From positions 1-64,000 of the forward strand of contig JAPOPC010000013.1 of the NCBI GenBank assembly GCA_026713105.1: 64,000 nucleotides of DNA. The letters are read 5' to 3'. The notes under the pieces are model-generated. The model saw only the letters and a list, made by a program, of their open reading frames with translations, did no database searches and was not told where the DNA came from. Of the stretch, positions 28,040 through 40,391 are shown piece after piece. This DNA is from Acidimicrobiaceae bacterium. Lineage in GTDB: Bacteria > Actinomycetota > Acidimicrobiia > Acidimicrobiales > Poriferisodalaceae. The stretch's first letter is position 1; every line of letters starts with the position of its first letter. Position numbers and translations under genes: made by a program.

Positions 28040-30154
28040 ATGACATCGGTCTCGACCGCTCTCGCGCATGGGGATTCGGACCGAGACGATTCGCGGCAGG
28101 TCCGCCCGTGGCTGCCGACACCTACCGCCGCCCATCCGTTCCGCGTCACCGCAGGCTTCGAACCTGCCGGTGACCAACCGCGCGCGGTGGCCGAGCTGGC
28201 TGACGGCATCACCCGCGGGGACCGGTTCCAGACGCTGTTGGGCATCACCGGCTCGGGCAAGAGCGCCACGATTGCGTGGACGATCGAGCAGTCGCAGCGA
28301 CCGACGCTGGTGCTCGCACCGAACAAGTCCTTGGCGGCGCAGCTTGCCAATGAGTTCCGTGAGTTCTTCCCCGACAATCGTGTGGAGTATTTCGTCTCCT
28401 ACTACGACTACTACCAGCCCGAGGCATACATGCCGGCCTCGGACACCTACATCGAGAAGGACTCCAGCGTCAACGATGAGATCGACCGTCTGCGGCACTC
28501 GGCCACGGCGGCGCTGCTGACACGGCGGGACGTCATCGTGGTGGCATCGGTCTCAGCCATCTACGGGCTCGGTGCACCCTCGGAGTATCTGCGCCAGATG
28601 CTGTACCTGCGGGTTGGCGAGACGGTCGACCAGCGAGCGGTGTTGCGCCGACTCGTCGACATGCAGTACGAGCGCAACGACATGAACCTCGTGCGGGGTC
28701 GATTCCGGGTACGCGGCGACACGCTCGAAGTGCACCCGGCATACGAGGAGTTCCTGGTGAGGGTGGAATTGTTCGGCGACGAGATCGATCGGATCAGCCG
28801 CATCGACCCGGTCACCGGTGAGCGCCTGGGTGATCTCGAGGAGGTCACCGTCTTCCCTGCGTCGCACTATGTCACCGGCGAGGACAAGCTGCGGGTGGCG
28901 ATCTCCAAGATCGAGGCCGAGCTGGCGGAACGACTGCAGCAATTCGAGAAGGAGAACAAGCTGCTCGAGGCACAGCGGCTTCGCATGCGCACCGAGTACG
29001 ACCTGGAGATGCTGGGCGAGCTGGGCTACTGCAATGGCGTCGAGAACTACTCGATGCACCTCGACGGCCGGGTCTATGACGAGCCGCCGTACACATTGCT
29101 GGATTTCTTCCCCGACGACTATCTACTCGTCATCGACGAGAGCCATGTCGCGGTGCCCCAGCTGCACGGCCAGTTCGCCGGCGACCGACGCCGCAAGGAC
29201 ACCCTCGTGGAGCACGGCTTCCGGCTGCCGTCGGCTCGGGACAACCGGCCGTTGCGCTTCGACGAGGTGATGGACCGGCTGAATCAGGTTGTCTTCCTGT
29301 CAGCGACGCCGGGGGAATACGAGCTGCGGACGAGTTCTCAAGTGGTGGAGCAGATCGTCCGCCCGACCGGCCTGGTGGACCCCGAAATCGTCGTGCGCCC
29401 GACCCAAGGCCAGATCGACGACCTGATGGGTGAGATCGAGCGGGTCACCGAACAGGGCCAACGGGTGCTCGTGACGACGCTCACCAAGAAGATGGCGGAA
29501 GATCTCACCGACTACTTGCTGGAATTGGGCGTCAGGGTGCGGTACCTGCATAGCGAGATCGACACCATCGAGCGGATTGAGATCCTCCGTGACCTGCGGC
29601 TCGGGCACTTCGACGTGCTGGTGGGCATCAACCTGCTGCGAGAAGGCCTCGACCTGCCCGAAGTGAGCCTTGTCGCCATCCTCGACGCCGACAAAGAGGG
29701 ATTCCTGCGCAGCGAGACGTCGCTCATCCAGACCATCGGGCGAGCAGCGCGCAACGTGGACGGTCAGGTCGTGATGTACGCCGACGCGTTTACGCCCTCG
29801 ATGCACCGTGCGGTATCGGAGACGAACCGGCGCCGCGGCCTGCAGCAGGCATACAACGCGGAGCACAACATCGACCCCCAGACGATCCGCAAGGCGGTCA
29901 CTGACATCCTCGAAGTTCTCAGAGGCCCAGCAGAGACAGCCCCGGTCCCAGAGAAGTTGGCCTCAGGCCGAGTGAACGCAGAAAAGGTCCGAGCCGCGTA
30001 CGGCGACCTGCCACCAGACGACCTCACACGGCTCATCGCCTCGCTGGAAGAGGAGATGGCCGAAGCAGCGGCAGACCTCAGATTCGAATACGCAGCGCGC
30101 CTCAGAGACGAGCTCAGAGAGCTGCGCCGAGACCTCCGAGACGCCAGCGCCTAG
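28040..30154 (+). CDS. uvrB: Excinuclease ABC subunit B
   Basis: This is the damage-verification helicase of nucleotide excision repair, working with UvrA and UvrC. Walker A is GITGSGKS. The beta-hairpin region [15 protein letters not shown], the DEAD-like DESH box (LLVIDESHV), helicase motif [17 protein letters not shown] and TIGRAARN are all visible. A C-terminal UVR domain ([24 protein letters not shown]) binds UvrC. The start at 28040 is preferred over 28007 because of the -10-like hexamer seven bases upstream. The last 80 codons use AGA more than the rest of the gene. Confidence 0.96.
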   Translation: MTSVSTALAHGDSDRDDSRQVRPWLPTPTAAHPFRVTAGFEPAGDQPRAVAELADGITRGDRFQTLLGITGSGKSATIAWTIEQSQRPTLVLAPNKSLAAQLANEFREFFPDNRVEYFVSYYDYYQPEAYMPASDTYIEKDSSVNDEIDRLRHSATAALLTRRDVIVVASVSAIYGLGAPSEYLRQMLYLRVGETVDQRAVLRRLVDMQYERNDMNLVRGRFRVRGDTLEVHPAYEEFLVRVELFGDEIDRISRIDPVTGERLGDLEEVTVFPASHYVTGEDKLRVAISKIEAELAERLQQFEKENKLLEAQRLRMRTEYDLEMLGELGYCNGVENYSMHLDGRVYDEPPYTLLDFFPDDYLLVIDESHVAVPQLHGQFAGDRRRKDTLVEHGFRLPSARDNRPLRFDEVMDRLNQVVFLSATPGEYELRTSSQVVEQIVRPTGLVDPEIVVRPTQGQIDDLMGEIERVTEQGQRVLVTTLTKKMAEDLTDYLLELGVRVRYLHSEIDTIERIEILRDLRLGHFDVLVGINLLREGLDLPEVSLVAILDADKEGFLRSETSLIQTIGRAARNVDGQVVMYADAFTPSMHRAVSETNRRRGLQQAYNAEHNIDPQTIRKAVTDILEVLRGPAETAPVPEKLASGRVNAEKVRAAYGDLPPDDLTRLIASLEEEMAEAAADLRFEYAARLRDELRELRRDLRDASA

Positions 30155-30177
30155 AGAACGACTGCCTAGAGAACGAC
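30149..30177. repeat. 14-bp tandem repeat carrying both convergent stop codons
   Basis: GCCTAGAGAACGAC occurs at 30149-30162 and again at 30164-30177. The uvrB stop (TAG) lies in the first copy, and the dehydrogenase stop (CTA on this strand) lies in the second, so a local duplication has separated two convergent genes. Confidence 0.75.
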
Positions 30178-31257
30178 CACGGAGCGCAGGACCTCGCCAC
30201 GCTCCATCTTCTCGAAGGCCTCCTCGACGCCGGCAATCCCGATCGTCTCGCTGACGAACTTGTCGAGCGGCAACCGCTCCTGCAGGTGAAGATCGATCAG
30301 CATCGGAAAGTCCCGGCTCGGCAAGCAGTCGCCGTACCACGAGCTCTTCAGCGACCCGCCCCGACCAAACACCTCGATCAACGGCAGCTCGATCTTCATC
30401 GTGGGATTCGGCACCCCGACGAGCACGACAGTGCCTGCCAAATCACGGGCATAGAAGGCCTGCTCGTAGGTCTGGGGCAGTCCGACAGCCTCGATGGCCA
30501 CATCCACGCCGTTGCCTCCGGTCAGCTCACGGATTGCCTCGACAACCTCGTCGTTGCTCATGCCTGACGAGTCGATGGTGTGCGTAGCACCGAATTCTTG
30601 GGCCCATTCGAGTTTGCGGCTGTCGATGTCGACGCCGATGATGGTGTGCGCTCCCGCAAGACGCGCTCCACAGATCGCAGCGTCGCCCACGCCGCCGCAA
30701 CCGAACACCGCCACGCTGTCGCCCCGGCCTATCCCGCCGGTGTTCATTGCAGCTCCCAAGCCGGCCATCACTCCGCAGCCAATGAGGCCAGCGACCTCAG
30801 GCGGCGCCACAGGATCCACCTTGGTGGCCTGTCCTGCTGCGACGAGGGTTTTCTCGGCGAATGCACCAATGCCGAGCGCGGGAGAGAGCTCGACGCCGTC
30901 GAGGCTCATCTTCTGTGCTGCGTTATGGGTCGCGAAGCAGTACCAGGGGCGACCACGGTCGCAGGACCGGCAGTTTCCGCAGACTGCCCGCCAGTTGAGA
31001 ACCACAAAATCGCCCACGGCGACACTCGTGACACCCTCGCCGACCTCGGACACCACGCCCGCTGCCTCGTGCCCAAGCAGGAACGGGAACTCGTCGTTGA
31101 TAGCGCCTTCGCGATAGTGGAGATCGGTGTGGCAGACACCGCAGGCCTGCACGTCCACGATCACTTCGCCGGGCCCGGGGTCGGGAATCGTGATGGTCTC
31201 GACGCTGACCGGCTCGCCGACAGCCTTCGCCACGACTCCTCGTACTTCGTATGGCAT
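30166..31257 (-). CDS. Zinc-dependent alcohol dehydrogenase, mycothiol-dependent formaldehyde dehydrogenase type
   Basis: The 363-residue medium-chain dehydrogenase has the catalytic-zinc segment [27 protein letters not shown], a structural-zinc cluster [15 protein letters not shown], and the NAD-binding [17 protein letters not shown]. The sequence resembles S-(hydroxymethyl)mycothiol dehydrogenase (MscR/AdhE2), which oxidises the formaldehyde-mycothiol adduct and reduces nitrosomycothiol. The ATG at 31257 (MPYEVRGVV) fits the family better than one at 31317. Substrate is inferred from similarity. Confidence 0.82.
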   Translation of the reverse strand: MPYEVRGVVAKAVGEPVSVETITIPDPGPGEVIVDVQACGVCHTDLHYREGAINDEFPFLLGHEAAGVVSEVGEGVTSVAVGDFVVLNWRAVCGNCRSCDRGRPWYCFATHNAAQKMSLDGVELSPALGIGAFAEKTLVAAGQATKVDPVAPPEVAGLIGCGVMAGLGAAMNTGGIGRGDSVAVFGCGGVGDAAICGARLAGAHTIIGVDIDSRKLEWAQEFGATHTIDSSGMSNDEVVEAIRELTGGNGVDVAIEAVGLPQTYEQAFYARDLAGTVVLVGVPNPTMKIELPLIEVFGRGGSLKSSWYGDCLPSRDFPMLIDLHLQERLPLDKFVSETIGIAGVEEAFEKMERGEVLRSVVVL

Positions 31258-31406
31258 GACGGCCCCCAGTTCGCTCTCCGGTGATCTGCCCGGACGGCTC
31301 GTGCTGAGTATCGGCACTGTCGCAGCACCGCATGCACGGTCCGCCGCGCGCGATCGCGACCCTAGTTCTGCCGATCGGCGCGACGGTCAAGGCGTGCCCT
31401 GAGCGT

Positions 31407-31420
31407 CGAACGAACTTGTG
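31407..31420 (+). promoter_or_regulatory. Weak SOS-box-like sequence upstream of uvrA
   Basis: CGAACGAACTTGTG matches 12 of 14 positions of the Gram-positive LexA box CGAACRNRYGTTYG. It is 33 bases before the uvrA -10-like hexamer. The mismatches fall in the right half-site, so binding is uncertain. Confidence 0.25.
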
Positions 31421-31452
31421 TTTGTTTCCGGGATGCACGGCGAGGGCACGGG

Positions 31453-31458
31453 TAGGCT
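31453..31458 (+). promoter_or_regulatory. -10-like element upstream of uvrA
   Basis: TAGGCT lies eight bases before an ATG at 31467 (a short frame) and 12 bases before the in-frame uvrA ATG at 31471. It matches the TAGSCT hexamers upstream of uvrB and uvrC. Confidence 0.45.
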
Positions 31459-31466
31459 CGCCCTGC

Positions 31467-31497
31467 ATGGATGGGCGACAAAGCGACAGTCGGCAGC

Positions 31498-31505
<8 letters not shown>
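31467..31505 (+). CDS. Candidate leaderless upstream ORF overlapping the uvrA start
   Basis: The ATG at 31467 opens a 12-codon frame ([12 protein letters not shown], stop TGA at 31503-31505) in a different frame from uvrA. It lies eight bases after a -10-like TAGGCT, and its stop overlaps the preferred uvrA start at 31498. It may couple or limit uvrA translation, or it may be chance. Confidence 0.25.
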
Positions 31506-34371
<2,866 letters not shown>

Positions 34372-34414
34372 ACTGTCCGGTGGGACAAGCGCATTCGAGC
34401 GAAGGAGCGCACTC

Positions 34415-34993
34415 ATGAGACTGCCCGAGATCACGCCTGAGGAGCTGACCGGCGGCGGGCGCGAGGTGTACGACGCCTTGCGCAGCGGCCCGCGCAGCGC
34501 TGCAACCGCCGATCTGAAGGTCAACAACATCGTCGGCCCTTACGGCGTGTGGGTGCGAGCGCCTGCCATCGGGGGGCCGACCCAGGCGCTGGGCGCTGCC
34601 GTCCGGTTCGCGGGCGGTCTTCCTGAGCTGGTCAAGGAGGCGGCGATCTGCACCGTCGGGGCGCACTACCGGTCGAAGTTCGAGTTTGCTGCGCATGAGC
34701 GCCTGGCTCAGATAGCGGGCATCGAACAGCGCCACCTCGACGCGCTGCGCGACGGTGGGCAAGCGGAGTTCACCGGCCAGGAGGCCATCGCGCACCGAGT
34801 AGCCGCCGAGTTGCTCGAATCGCACGGCATGAGCGACGAGACGTATGCCGCCGCTGTGGCCGAGTTCGGCACCGAGGGCGTGATCGAGCTCGTGACCACG
34901 GTGGGCTACTACTGCTTGATCTCGCTGACGCTGAATGCCTTCGAGATCCCGCTTCCGCCCGGCTGGGAGGATCCCTTCCCGGACGGGAGCTGA
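34415..34993 (+). CDS. Carboxymuconolactone decarboxylase (AhpD-like) family protein
   Basis: The 192-residue helical protein matches the CMD/AhpD family, seen in ELVKEAAICTVGAHYRSKFEFAAHERLA and the C-terminal IELVTTVGYYCLISLTLNAFEIPLP. The redox CxxC of AhpD is missing; a single Cys precedes the conserved His, so peroxidase-partner activity is unlikely. GAAGGAG precedes the ATG. It follows uvrA by 43 bases on the same strand. Function is unknown. Confidence 0.8.
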   Translation: MRLPEITPEELTGGGREVYDALRSGPRSAATADLKVNNIVGPYGVWVRAPAIGGPTQALGAAVRFAGGLPELVKEAAICTVGAHYRSKFEFAAHERLAQIAGIEQRHLDALRDGGQAEFTGQEAIAHRVAAELLESHGMSDETYAAAVAEFGTEGVIELVTTVGYYCLISLTLNAFEIPLPPGWEDPFPDGS

Positions 34994-35048
34994 TCAAGAG
35001 GTCCTGATCACGCCGATGTGCCAGATTGCCCCGATCAGGCGGGGCTGA

Positions 35049-37388
35049 TCAGGTCGCCACCGCAGTCTCGTCTGTGTCGACGAGCGCCGAGCGCTCAAGT
35101 GGCAGCTCCACGATGAACTCGGTGTACTCACCGAGTTCGCTTTCCACCGAAATCTGACCGCCGTGCCCACGCACGATGTCATTTGACATTGCCAGTCCGA
35201 GCCCTGTGCCTTCGTTGGTGGGCTTGGTCGTGAAGAAGGGCTCGAAGATGCGCTGCACGACGTCGGGCGGGATGCCGGTGCCGTTGTCGCGCACCTTGAT
35301 CACCGCCGACTCGCCGGTTCGCTGCGTGCTCAGCCAGATGGTCGGGAAGTACGGCGTGTCGTCGCCGTCGCCCTGCGTGACCATCTTGCCGGGCTCGCCG
35401 CCGAGATCCCGCCAGCGCTCGTTCGCGGCATAGCCGGCGTTGGTGACCAAGTTGAGGAACACGCGGCCCATGTCCTGCGGGATGACTTCTAGCTCGCCCA
35501 CTTCGGGGTCGAAGTCTCGCTCGATGGTGACGTTGAAGTCGGCGTCCTGCGCTCGTGCGCTGTGGTACGAGAGCATGGCGTGCTCGTCGAGTAGCGCATT
35601 GATTTCCACAGGACGGGACTCGCCTCCGCCCCGACCCATCATGAGCATGCTCTCCACGATGCGGTTGGCCCGGTCGCCGTGCCCGCGGATGCGGGTCAGG
35701 TTTTCCTTGAGGTCGCCGGTGATCTCGGCGACGTAGTCGGCCTGGTCGTCGGGCGGCTCCGGATCTGCGATTGCCTCGAGCAGCTCTTCGAGCAGTTCGT
35801 CAGACGATTCAGCGAAGTTCTTGACGAAGTTCAGCGGGTTTCGGATCTCGTGGGCGACTCCGGCGGTCACCTCGCCGAGGGCCGCCAGCTTCTCGTTCGC
35901 CACGATCTGGTCTTGTGCACGGTCCAGGTCGGCGAGTGTTTGGGACAGCTGCTCGTTGCGCTCGCTGAGCTGGTTGGCGAGCTCTTCGACCAGATTGAGC
36001 CGCTGTACTTCGAGCGCGGCCTTGCGGAACTGCTCGAGCGCGTCGGCCATCTCAGCGACTTCGTCTCGGCCCCTCGTATCGACAGGTGTCTCGAGGTCGC
36101 CGCCGGCGAGGGCCCGCATACGGTTGGAGAGCTGGCCGACGCGTCGCAGGATCCGCTTGCCGACGAAGAGCCAGCTGATGAGCAACGCGCCGAGAACGCC
36201 GACGACGCTGATGACGACCAGCAGCAATCGCCCGGTGTTCACAGCCTGTGCCGAAGCTTCAGTAGCGACATCCACGTCGGTTTCCACTGCGCCGACGAGC
36301 GACTCGATCTCACCCACGAGCGCCACGCCCAAGTCCTGGTTCTCGGCAAGCAGTCGGCGCTGGGACTCTTCGATCTGCAGGCGTCGCTGGGTGACGTCGA
36401 ACACGCTGCCCGCGTCGAGCCCGAGAGCGAAGAGGCGGTCGACTGCAGGCCGAAAATCGGAGCCGGCTGCATCGTCGAGCGTGGCGACGCTGATCTCGAT
36501 GCGATCTCTTGCCGATTCGAAGCTCTCTCGCAGCGGCTCGATCAGCGCCGATTCCGACGCACTGAACGCGCTGGCGAGCAGCTCGGCAGACTGCGCCACG
36601 TCTCCGCCCAATGCGGACCAGTGGCGGTACAGCCGCACTTGTTCGTCGGACCGGTGCATGGATTCGGGTACTGGCGGCGTGTCGAGGTCTCGTTGTCCGG
36701 CGACGAGGTAGAAGAGCTGGTCGTCGAGTGCCGGGACGATCTGGCGCTCGAGTTCGCGTACGGCTGCGTCCACTTCGGTCCTGAGCTCGTCAGCCTCGGT
36801 CCCTAGTGCGAAGTACTCGGGCATCTCGGTCTCGATGGCGCCGATGTTCGAGTTGAGCTGAGCGGCGTACCCGCGCATCTCGCCGAGCCACATCGAGCCC
36901 GTGCCACGATTCCACAGCAATTCCAGTTGGGTCTCGAACTCGGACCGCGCGGCGGCGATCCCCGCGACGACGGTCTCAAAATCCTCCGGGGTGGAGGACA
37001 CGAGCGCCGGCCCGCCGGCAACCAGCCGATTGCTGGATTCGGCAACCCCGAATGCTGCGCTCAGCTCCGGGATGGCGCCATCATTGACCTCCTTCTCCGC
37101 CTCGCCAACACGAGTGAATGAGATCCAGGCGACAAGACTGGCTGCCAGCGTCAGGAGCAACGGGGCCGCGATGCCTGCGTACATCTGCGTCGAGATCCGG
37201 TTATGTATCGCAGGCTTGCGGTACTCACGCGAGCCGGCGGCGCTGGGGGAGTCCTCGCCGGCTGCGGTCGGGGCCTTGGTTGGATCCGTCGTTCCGTCAG
37301 CCGAACCGTCGGTCTCGAGGTCCGCGCCGGACTCGCCAGCGGTGCCGTTGGGGGGTGGCACCTCTTCGCTGGTCGCTGCTTCGGTCAT
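35049..37388 (-). CDS. Membrane sensor histidine kinase
   Basis: The 779-residue kinase has a 70-residue disordered N-terminus, a membrane helix (about 70-91), a large extracytoplasmic helical sensor region (92-385), a second membrane helix (387-408), HAMP (409-460), a coiled coil, HisKA with His513 in GEVTAGVAHEIRNPLNF, and a HATPase domain (DNGTGIPP, FEPFFTTKPTNEGTGLGLA). Its ATG overlaps the stop codon of the binding protein (ATGA), so the two are probably coupled and may sense together. The ATG at 37388 is preferred over 37589, which would run through the upstream gene. Confidence 0.9.
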   Translation of the reverse strand: MTEAATSEEVPPPNGTAGESGADLETDGSADGTTDPTKAPTAAGEDSPSAAGSREYRKPAIHNRISTQMYAGIAAPLLLTLAASLVAWISFTRVGEAEKEVNDGAIPELSAAFGVAESSNRLVAGGPALVSSTPEDFETVVAGIAAARSEFETQLELLWNRGTGSMWLGEMRGYAAQLNSNIGAIETEMPEYFALGTEADELRTEVDAAVRELERQIVPALDDQLFYLVAGQRDLDTPPVPESMHRSDEQVRLYRHWSALGGDVAQSAELLASAFSASESALIEPLRESFESARDRIEISVATLDDAAGSDFRPAVDRLFALGLDAGSVFDVTQRRLQIEESQRRLLAENQDLGVALVGEIESLVGAVETDVDVATEASAQAVNTGRLLLVVISVVGVLGALLISWLFVGKRILRRVGQLSNRMRALAGGDLETPVDTRGRDEVAEMADALEQFRKAALEVQRLNLVEELANQLSERNEQLSQTLADLDRAQDQIVANEKLAALGEVTAGVAHEIRNPLNFVKNFAESSDELLEELLEAIADPEPPDDQADYVAEITGDLKENLTRIRGHGDRANRIVESMLMMGRGGGESRPVEINALLDEHAMLSYHSARAQDADFNVTIERDFDPEVGELEVIPQDMGRVFLNLVTNAGYAANERWRDLGGEPGKMVTQGDGDDTPYFPTIWLSTQRTGESAVIKVRDNGTGIPPDVVQRIFEPFFTTKPTNEGTGLGLAMSNDIVRGHGGQISVESELGEYTEFIVELPLERSALVDTDETAVAT

Positions 37389-38701
37389 TGGTCTGTGCTC
37401 GTCAGCGTGTCGAGGGAGCGATAGGCGCCGTCGGGACCGATCTGGGTCACGAAGACGGCGTCGGAGCCTTGGTTGTCCTCCGTAACGGTCTGGCCGTCGC
37501 CGAAGTTCAGCATGAAACCGTCGATGACGACATCGTCGGCTCCCAAAATGGCGTCCAGGAAGCACTGACGCGTCACTGAGTTGCCGCACTCCTCCAACCC
37601 CGCAATCGCGAGCCTGCCTGCGATGTAGCCCTCAAGGGAAACGAACCCGGGCACGGCTGCAAGGTCGATCTCACGCAAGGCGGCTTGGTAGGAGGCGACG
37701 ATCGGGGTGGACTCGTCGAAGGGGAACGGAACAACCTGGGTGACGAGCACTCCCTCGCCCTCGGCGCCGAGCTGGTCAGCCAGTGCGTTCGCGCCCACGA
37801 AAGACAGTGTGATGAACACGGGGTCGAATCCGGTATTGCGTGCCCAGGAGATCAATGTGCCCACGGGTTCGTATGCACCGACCATGATGACGGCCTCAGG
37901 GTTGCCTGCCCTCAAGTCCAGCAGAGCGGACTTGATGGCCGTGGTGTTTCGGGGGTAGAAGCCGATAGCGACCGGCTCCATGTTGCGCCGTTCCAGCGCC
38001 GCGAGGGCGCCGAAGTAGCCCGCTCGGCCGAACGAGTCGTCCTGGAAGAGCACGGCGATGCGCTCGATGTCGAGATCGGTGGTGAGCCGTTCCACCATCT
38101 CCTCGGTCTCCTGAGCGTAGGAGGCACGCAGGTTGATGATGTTGGTCCAGTCGTCATTACGCAGGAATCCGGCCCCGGTGAAGGGCGCCACATAGGGAAC
38201 GTCAGCTTCGGCTGCTACAGGTGTGGCCGAGCGTGATGTCGGGGTGCCCACAGCACCGATGAGGGCGAATACCTCGTCGTCCTCGATCAGCGAGCGCGTG
38301 TTGGCGATGGCCGCCTCGGGCTCGTACTTGTCGTCGAGCGACTTCAGCTCGAGCCGTCGCCCGCTCACGCCACCGTCCCGGTTGGCCTCCTCGAATGCGG
38401 CCAGTATCCCGAGCTGCATGCCCAGGCCGAGCTCGGCTGCGGCCCCGCCGAGGGCAGCAGACTGCCCGAACACGACCCGATCCGAATACACGCCGGTCTC
38501 GTCGCTGAGATTGTCGGGAACGGTAGGGCGAGCGGGCGCAGCGACAGTGTCCGCGCTGCCTCCGCCGCCAGCCGCGGGACCGGTGTCTGCATCACTGCAG
38601 GCGCTGAACAGGGCAGCGACGATGATGGCTATGGTCGCCACCCGAGCGCCTGCGCGCCGTTTCGATGGCAGGCGCAGACGCATGGGCGTGCCGTCAGGCA
38701 C
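37385..38701 (-). CDS. Periplasmic-binding lipoprotein (Peripla_BP_6), sensor-associated
   Basis: The 438-residue protein has a lipoprotein leader (ATIAIIVAALFSAC), a Gly/Ser/Ala linker, then a Leu/Ile/Val-binding fold (VVFGQSAALGGAAAELG, FALIGAVGTPTSRS, IERIAVLFQDDSFGRAGYFGALAALERR). No permease or ATPase gene is adjacent; it lies between an RsbW-like kinase and a histidine kinase gene and overlaps both. That placement suggests it delivers a ligand signal to the kinase rather than solute to an importer. ATG 38683 is an alternative start. The ligand is unknown. Confidence 0.85.
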   Translation of the reverse strand: MPDGTPMRLRLPSKRRAGARVATIAIIVAALFSACSDADTGPAAGGGGSADTVAAPARPTVPDNLSDETGVYSDRVVFGQSAALGGAAAELGLGMQLGILAAFEEANRDGGVSGRRLELKSLDDKYEPEAAIANTRSLIEDDEVFALIGAVGTPTSRSATPVAAEADVPYVAPFTGAGFLRNDDWTNIINLRASYAQETEEMVERLTTDLDIERIAVLFQDDSFGRAGYFGALAALERRNMEPVAIGFYPRNTTAIKSALLDLRAGNPEAVIMVGAYEPVGTLISWARNTGFDPVFITLSFVGANALADQLGAEGEGVLVTQVVPFPFDESTPIVASYQAALREIDLAAVPGFVSLEGYIAGRLAIAGLEECGNSVTRQCFLDAILGADDVVIDGFMLNFGDGQTVTEDNQGSDAVFVTQIGPDGAYRSLDTLTSTDQ

Positions 38702-39122
38702 CAGCCCGTGCGACCAGCGTCAGGTGGTTCTTGCCGTCGGCGTGCTCGTACGCGAGATCTTCTGCCATCGTGCGCACAAGGTGCAGACCCAGACCGCCGA
38801 TCGACCGCTCCTGCAGCGGCAGATCGGTGTCGGGAGACGGCTTGTCGTTCAGGGGGTCGAATGCAGCGCCGTCGTCGACGAGAGTGATCGTGACCGAGTT
38901 CTCGCCGCTCTCCAGCGTGATCTCGATGTCGCTGAGTCCGCTGGTGCGCCCGTGCGTCAAGGTGTTCAGGATGAGTTCCTCGAGGATGAGGTTGGACCTC
39001 AGAACCAAGTCCGGCGCCCAGTCGTCCAGCTCGGCCATTTCTTCCACGAACGCCACGATGCGCGGGAGTGCCTCGGCCGCCGCCGCGCCCGGCACTGGTG
39101 TGATGTTCAACGAACGTCGCAT
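38694..39122 (-). CDS. RsbW/SpoIIAB-like anti-sigma factor kinase domain protein
   Basis: The 142-residue HATPase_c_2 protein has an N-box (NLILEELILNTLTHG), a G1 box (VDDGAAFDP) and a G2 box (GGLGLHLVRTMAE). Such proteins phosphorylate STAS antagonists and sequester sigma factors or other targets. The ATG at 39122 (MRRSLNITP, with GGAG eight bases upstream) replaces a longer frame from 39284. Its stop overlaps the start of the binding-protein gene. No sigma factor gene is nearby. Confidence 0.87.
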   Translation of the reverse strand: MRRSLNITPVPGAAAAEALPRIVAFVEEMAELDDWAPDLVLRSNLILEELILNTLTHGRTSGLSDIEITLESGENSVTITLVDDGAAFDPLNDKPSPDTDLPLQERSIGGLGLHLVRTMAEDLAYEHADGKNHLTLVARAGA

Positions 39123-39207
39123 GAGTGGTGCTCCGTGGTGGCGGCTCCCCGGCGCCGGGCGCCCGGAAGCAGAACAGTCGAAGGTTCGGTGAAGTGGTAC
39201 GGGCGTC

Positions 39208-40383
39208 TCACGACGAGGCAATCCGATGCAGGGCCAAGCACGTGATGTCATCGGAGGCGGGAGCTTCGCCGGCGAACTCTGCAACAGCGTTGAAGATCGC
39301 GGTCATGGCGTCTTCGGCGTTCTGGGGAGGATTGCCGTTGAAGATCTGCAGGATTCGTCCGGTTCCGAATTCCTCCTGTTCGACATTCATCGCCTCGCTG
39401 ACGCCGTCGGTGTAGAGCACGAGCGTCTCGCCGGGGGCGAGTGTCAGCGAGTTCTCGGTCAGGTTCGATGCGAAGATCGCTTCGGGGGCGATGCCCAAGG
39501 CCATGCCGCCGGTGCCGGGCATCTGCTCCGCGCTGCCGTCGGCACGCACGACGACCGGCGGGTCGTGTCCCGCGCTGGCGTAGATCACCTCGCCGGAACG
39601 AGGTTGGTACACCGCCATGATGACGGTCACGAACATGAACGTCGGGTTGTCGGCCTGCAGGACCCGGTTGGCCTCGATCAGCGCCTCTCGTGGCGAGCCG
39701 GTCCCGATGGCAGCGCCCTTGAGCGCCGTCCGGCTCGACATCATGAATAGCGCCGCGGGGATGCCCTTGTCGGACACATCCGCGACGGTCGCGAACATCC
39801 GGTCGTCCGGCACGGCGACGTAGTCGTAGAAGTCACCGCCGATGTTGCGCGCCGGCACCATGTTGGCATTGATCTCGTACGCCGCTGTCTCGGGAAAGTC
39901 GTCGGGCAGGATCGACTGCTGCACGTTCGAGGCGATGTCGAGCTCGTTCTGCAGCGTGACGAGCTTGTCGCGTGATGCTGTGGCCTCTCGCCACTGCCGC
40001 AAGTGCTCGACCGTACGCTCGATGGTGATCTGCAGGTCGTCGAAGTCAACCGGCTTCGTGACGAAATCGAATGCGCCCCGGTTCATGGCGGTGCGGATGT
40101 TGCCCATGTCGCCGTAGGCGGAGATGATCACCGCCCGCAGGTCTTGGTTGAGCGAGCCGAGCTGCGACAGCAGGGTCAGCCCGTCCATCTGCGGCATGTT
40201 GATGTCCGAGAGCACGAGGTCGATGGAGTCGTCGGCTCGCAGCTTCTCGAGCGCTTCCAAGCCGTTTCCTGCGAACTCGAATTCGTACTTGCCGCTGCGG
40301 ATGTGTCTCCGCATTCGCTGCAGGACGAGCGGCTCGAGATCAGGCTCGTCGTCGACGACGAGGATGCGCCAGGGCTGTGACAT
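39208..40383 (-). CDS. Response regulator with PP2C/SpoIIE phosphatase output
   Basis: This is a 391-residue regulator. The receiver domain holds DDE, phospho-acceptor Asp60 in VLSDINMPQMDG, and Lys110 in FVTKPVD. A short coiled coil follows, then a SpoIIE-type phosphatase with metal-binding NIGGDFYDY, TVADVSDKGIPAAL and YTDGVSEA. It would dephosphorylate the STAS protein encoded eight bases upstream once activated, probably by the histidine kinase in the same operon. The ATG at 40383 gives the canonical receiver start. Confidence 0.92.
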   Translation of the reverse strand: MSQPWRILVVDDEPDLEPLVLQRMRRHIRSGKYEFEFAGNGLEALEKLRADDSIDLVLSDINMPQMDGLTLLSQLGSLNQDLRAVIISAYGDMGNIRTAMNRGAFDFVTKPVDFDDLQITIERTVEHLRQWREATASRDKLVTLQNELDIASNVQQSILPDDFPETAAYEINANMVPARNIGGDFYDYVAVPDDRMFATVADVSDKGIPAALFMMSSRTALKGAAIGTGSPREALIEANRVLQADNPTFMFVTVIMAVYQPRSGEVIYASAGHDPPVVVRADGSAEQMPGTGGMALGIAPEAIFASNLTENSLTLAPGETLVLYTDGVSEAMNVEQEEFGTGRILQIFNGNPPQNAEDAMTAIFNAVAEFAGEAPASDDITCLALHRIASS

Positions 40384-40391
40384 GGGCGTGG

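Noticed and set aside
28000..28040. PafBC/RecA-NDp type damage promoter before the uvr genes
   Set aside because: The TTGTCRGTG-N8-TANNNT pattern is not found at uvrA, uvrB or uvrC; only the TANNNT part is present.
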